A DNA stretch of 5,852 bases from Armatimonadota bacterium (GTDB lineage Bacteria; Sysuimicrobiota; Sysuimicrobiia; Sysuimicrobiales; Kaftiobacteriaceae). Position numbers and translations under genes: made by a program. The notes beneath the pieces are model-generated. The model saw nothing but the letters and a program-made list of their open reading frames with translations, had not been told where the DNA came from and made no database searches. The stretch lies in the NCBI GenBank assembly GCA_020028535.1, contig JAIBHM010000118.1, positions 1 through 5,852 on the forward strand, written 5' to 3'. Of the stretch, positions 5,441 to 5,852 are shown piece by piece (positions within the stretch are counted from its first letter, which is position 1; every line of letters starts with the position of its first letter).

Positions 5441-5852
5441 TTAGTCGTGCTCGTGGGGCGGATGGTCACGCATCCGGCGGACTACGACTTCCAGCATCTT
5501 GACCGCCAGCTCGGGATTTTCCTTGAGCAAGGCGCGGAAGTCCCAGCGGACCAGCTGCAGGCATTTTGTGCGAGTCTTTGCGGTGACCGTCGCGGTGCGA
5601 GTGCGGTCTTCCATCAGAGCCATCTCGCCGAAAAACTCCCCGGGCCCCATCTCCCGGAGCTTGTCACTGTTGTGGGTGACCTCGACGTTCCCCTCGGCGA
5701 TGAGGAAGAAGCCCACGCCGGGATCGCCTTGTTTGACGATCACTGCGCCCGGCTCGTACACTCGCTCTTTCAGCGACCGGGAGATCCATTCGAGCTCCTT
5801 CCGGGGGAGGTCGCCGAAAATAGGGACCTTCTTCAAATGATCAAGATGGGAT
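5441..5852 (-). CDS. Stand-alone cyclic nucleotide-binding domain protein, 5'-partial
   Basis: A single Crp/PKA-type cyclic-nucleotide-binding domain with no HTH, kinase or channel region visible. The frame stays open through the right edge (S-H-L-D-H-L before K-K-V-P-I-F), so the true start is probably outside; the TTG at 5834-5836 lies within a typical N-terminal helix of the domain. Numbering from that TTG, the beta-roll covers about 25-95. The phosphate-binding cassette runs about 64-83: G66, G70, E71 (ribose contact in CRP/PKA), A73, L74, then R80-T81-A82, where the Arg would bind the cyclic phosphate. A C-helix ends in HPPHEHD. Key ligand residues are intact, so cAMP or cGMP binding is plausible. 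Such small proteins may act as a sensor for a partner, but none is shown. The rhomboid gene lies downstream on the same strand after 138 bases; co-regulation is possible, not demonstrated. Confidence 0.9.
   Translation of the reverse strand, partial: SHLDHLKKVPIFGDLPRKELEWISRSLKERVYEPGAVIVKQGDPGVGFFLIAEGNVEVTHNSDKLREMGPGEFFGEMALMEDRTRTATVTAKTRTKCLQLVRWDFRALLKENPELAVKMLEVVVRRMRDHPPHEHD

Noticed and set aside
5834..5836. TTG as the start codon of the cyclic-nucleotide protein
   Set aside because: The frame continues to the edge with residues (HLDHL) that fit the usual N-terminal helix of the domain, and no ribosome binding site precedes the TTG.
5499..5840. Plus-strand open frame opposite the cyclic-nucleotide protein
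   Set aside because: Ser/Thr/Arg-rich shadow; the minus strand encodes a complete phosphate-binding cassette.

Overview
The window holds four protein-coding genes on GC-rich DNA, two of them cut by the window edges. No RNA genes, CRISPR array, transposase or phage gene were found. The gene set (an RND efflux pump with its adaptor, so a diderm cell; a zinc-ribbon/rhomboid fusion; a stand-alone cyclic-nucleotide-binding protein) and short tandem repeats in the gaps suggest a GC-rich environmental Gram-negative such as Acidobacteriota or a similar phylum. That placement is inference from style, not from a marker gene.

Layout. Bases 2-1003 (+) encode most of a periplasmic adaptor (HlyD/membrane fusion type). 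It joins, through a one-base TGATG stop/start overlap, a complete 1053-residue RND inner-membrane pump of the AcrB-like HAE-1 class (1003-4164, +). The two very probably form one operon for a tripartite exporter. The adaptor carries the tip motif that docks on TolC-like channels; no outer-membrane channel gene is visible here. On the minus strand, read right to left, come a cyclic-nucleotide-binding-domain protein (5441 to beyond 5852) and then a 367-residue membrane protein (4199-5302) with two N-terminal zinc ribbons and a C-terminal rhomboid protease whose catalytic residues are intact. The pump and rhomboid genes converge with 34 bases between their stop codons.

Both intergenic stretches contain structure. 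The pump/rhomboid junction is an imperfect inverted repeat built from GGTAGCC units, and each arm supplies the TAG stop codon of the gene running into it. The 138-base gap between the cyclic-nucleotide gene and the rhomboid holds a family of 7-base repeats arranged as a long hairpin, and a perfect 8-8-8 palindrome just upstream of the rhomboid GTG start that could be an operator or leader hairpin.

The content is mostly recognisable families. The points most worth a second look are the unusually long adaptor hairpin for an RND partner, the altered proton-relay residues of the pump, the zinc-ribbon/rhomboid fusion, and the repeats that define gene ends.
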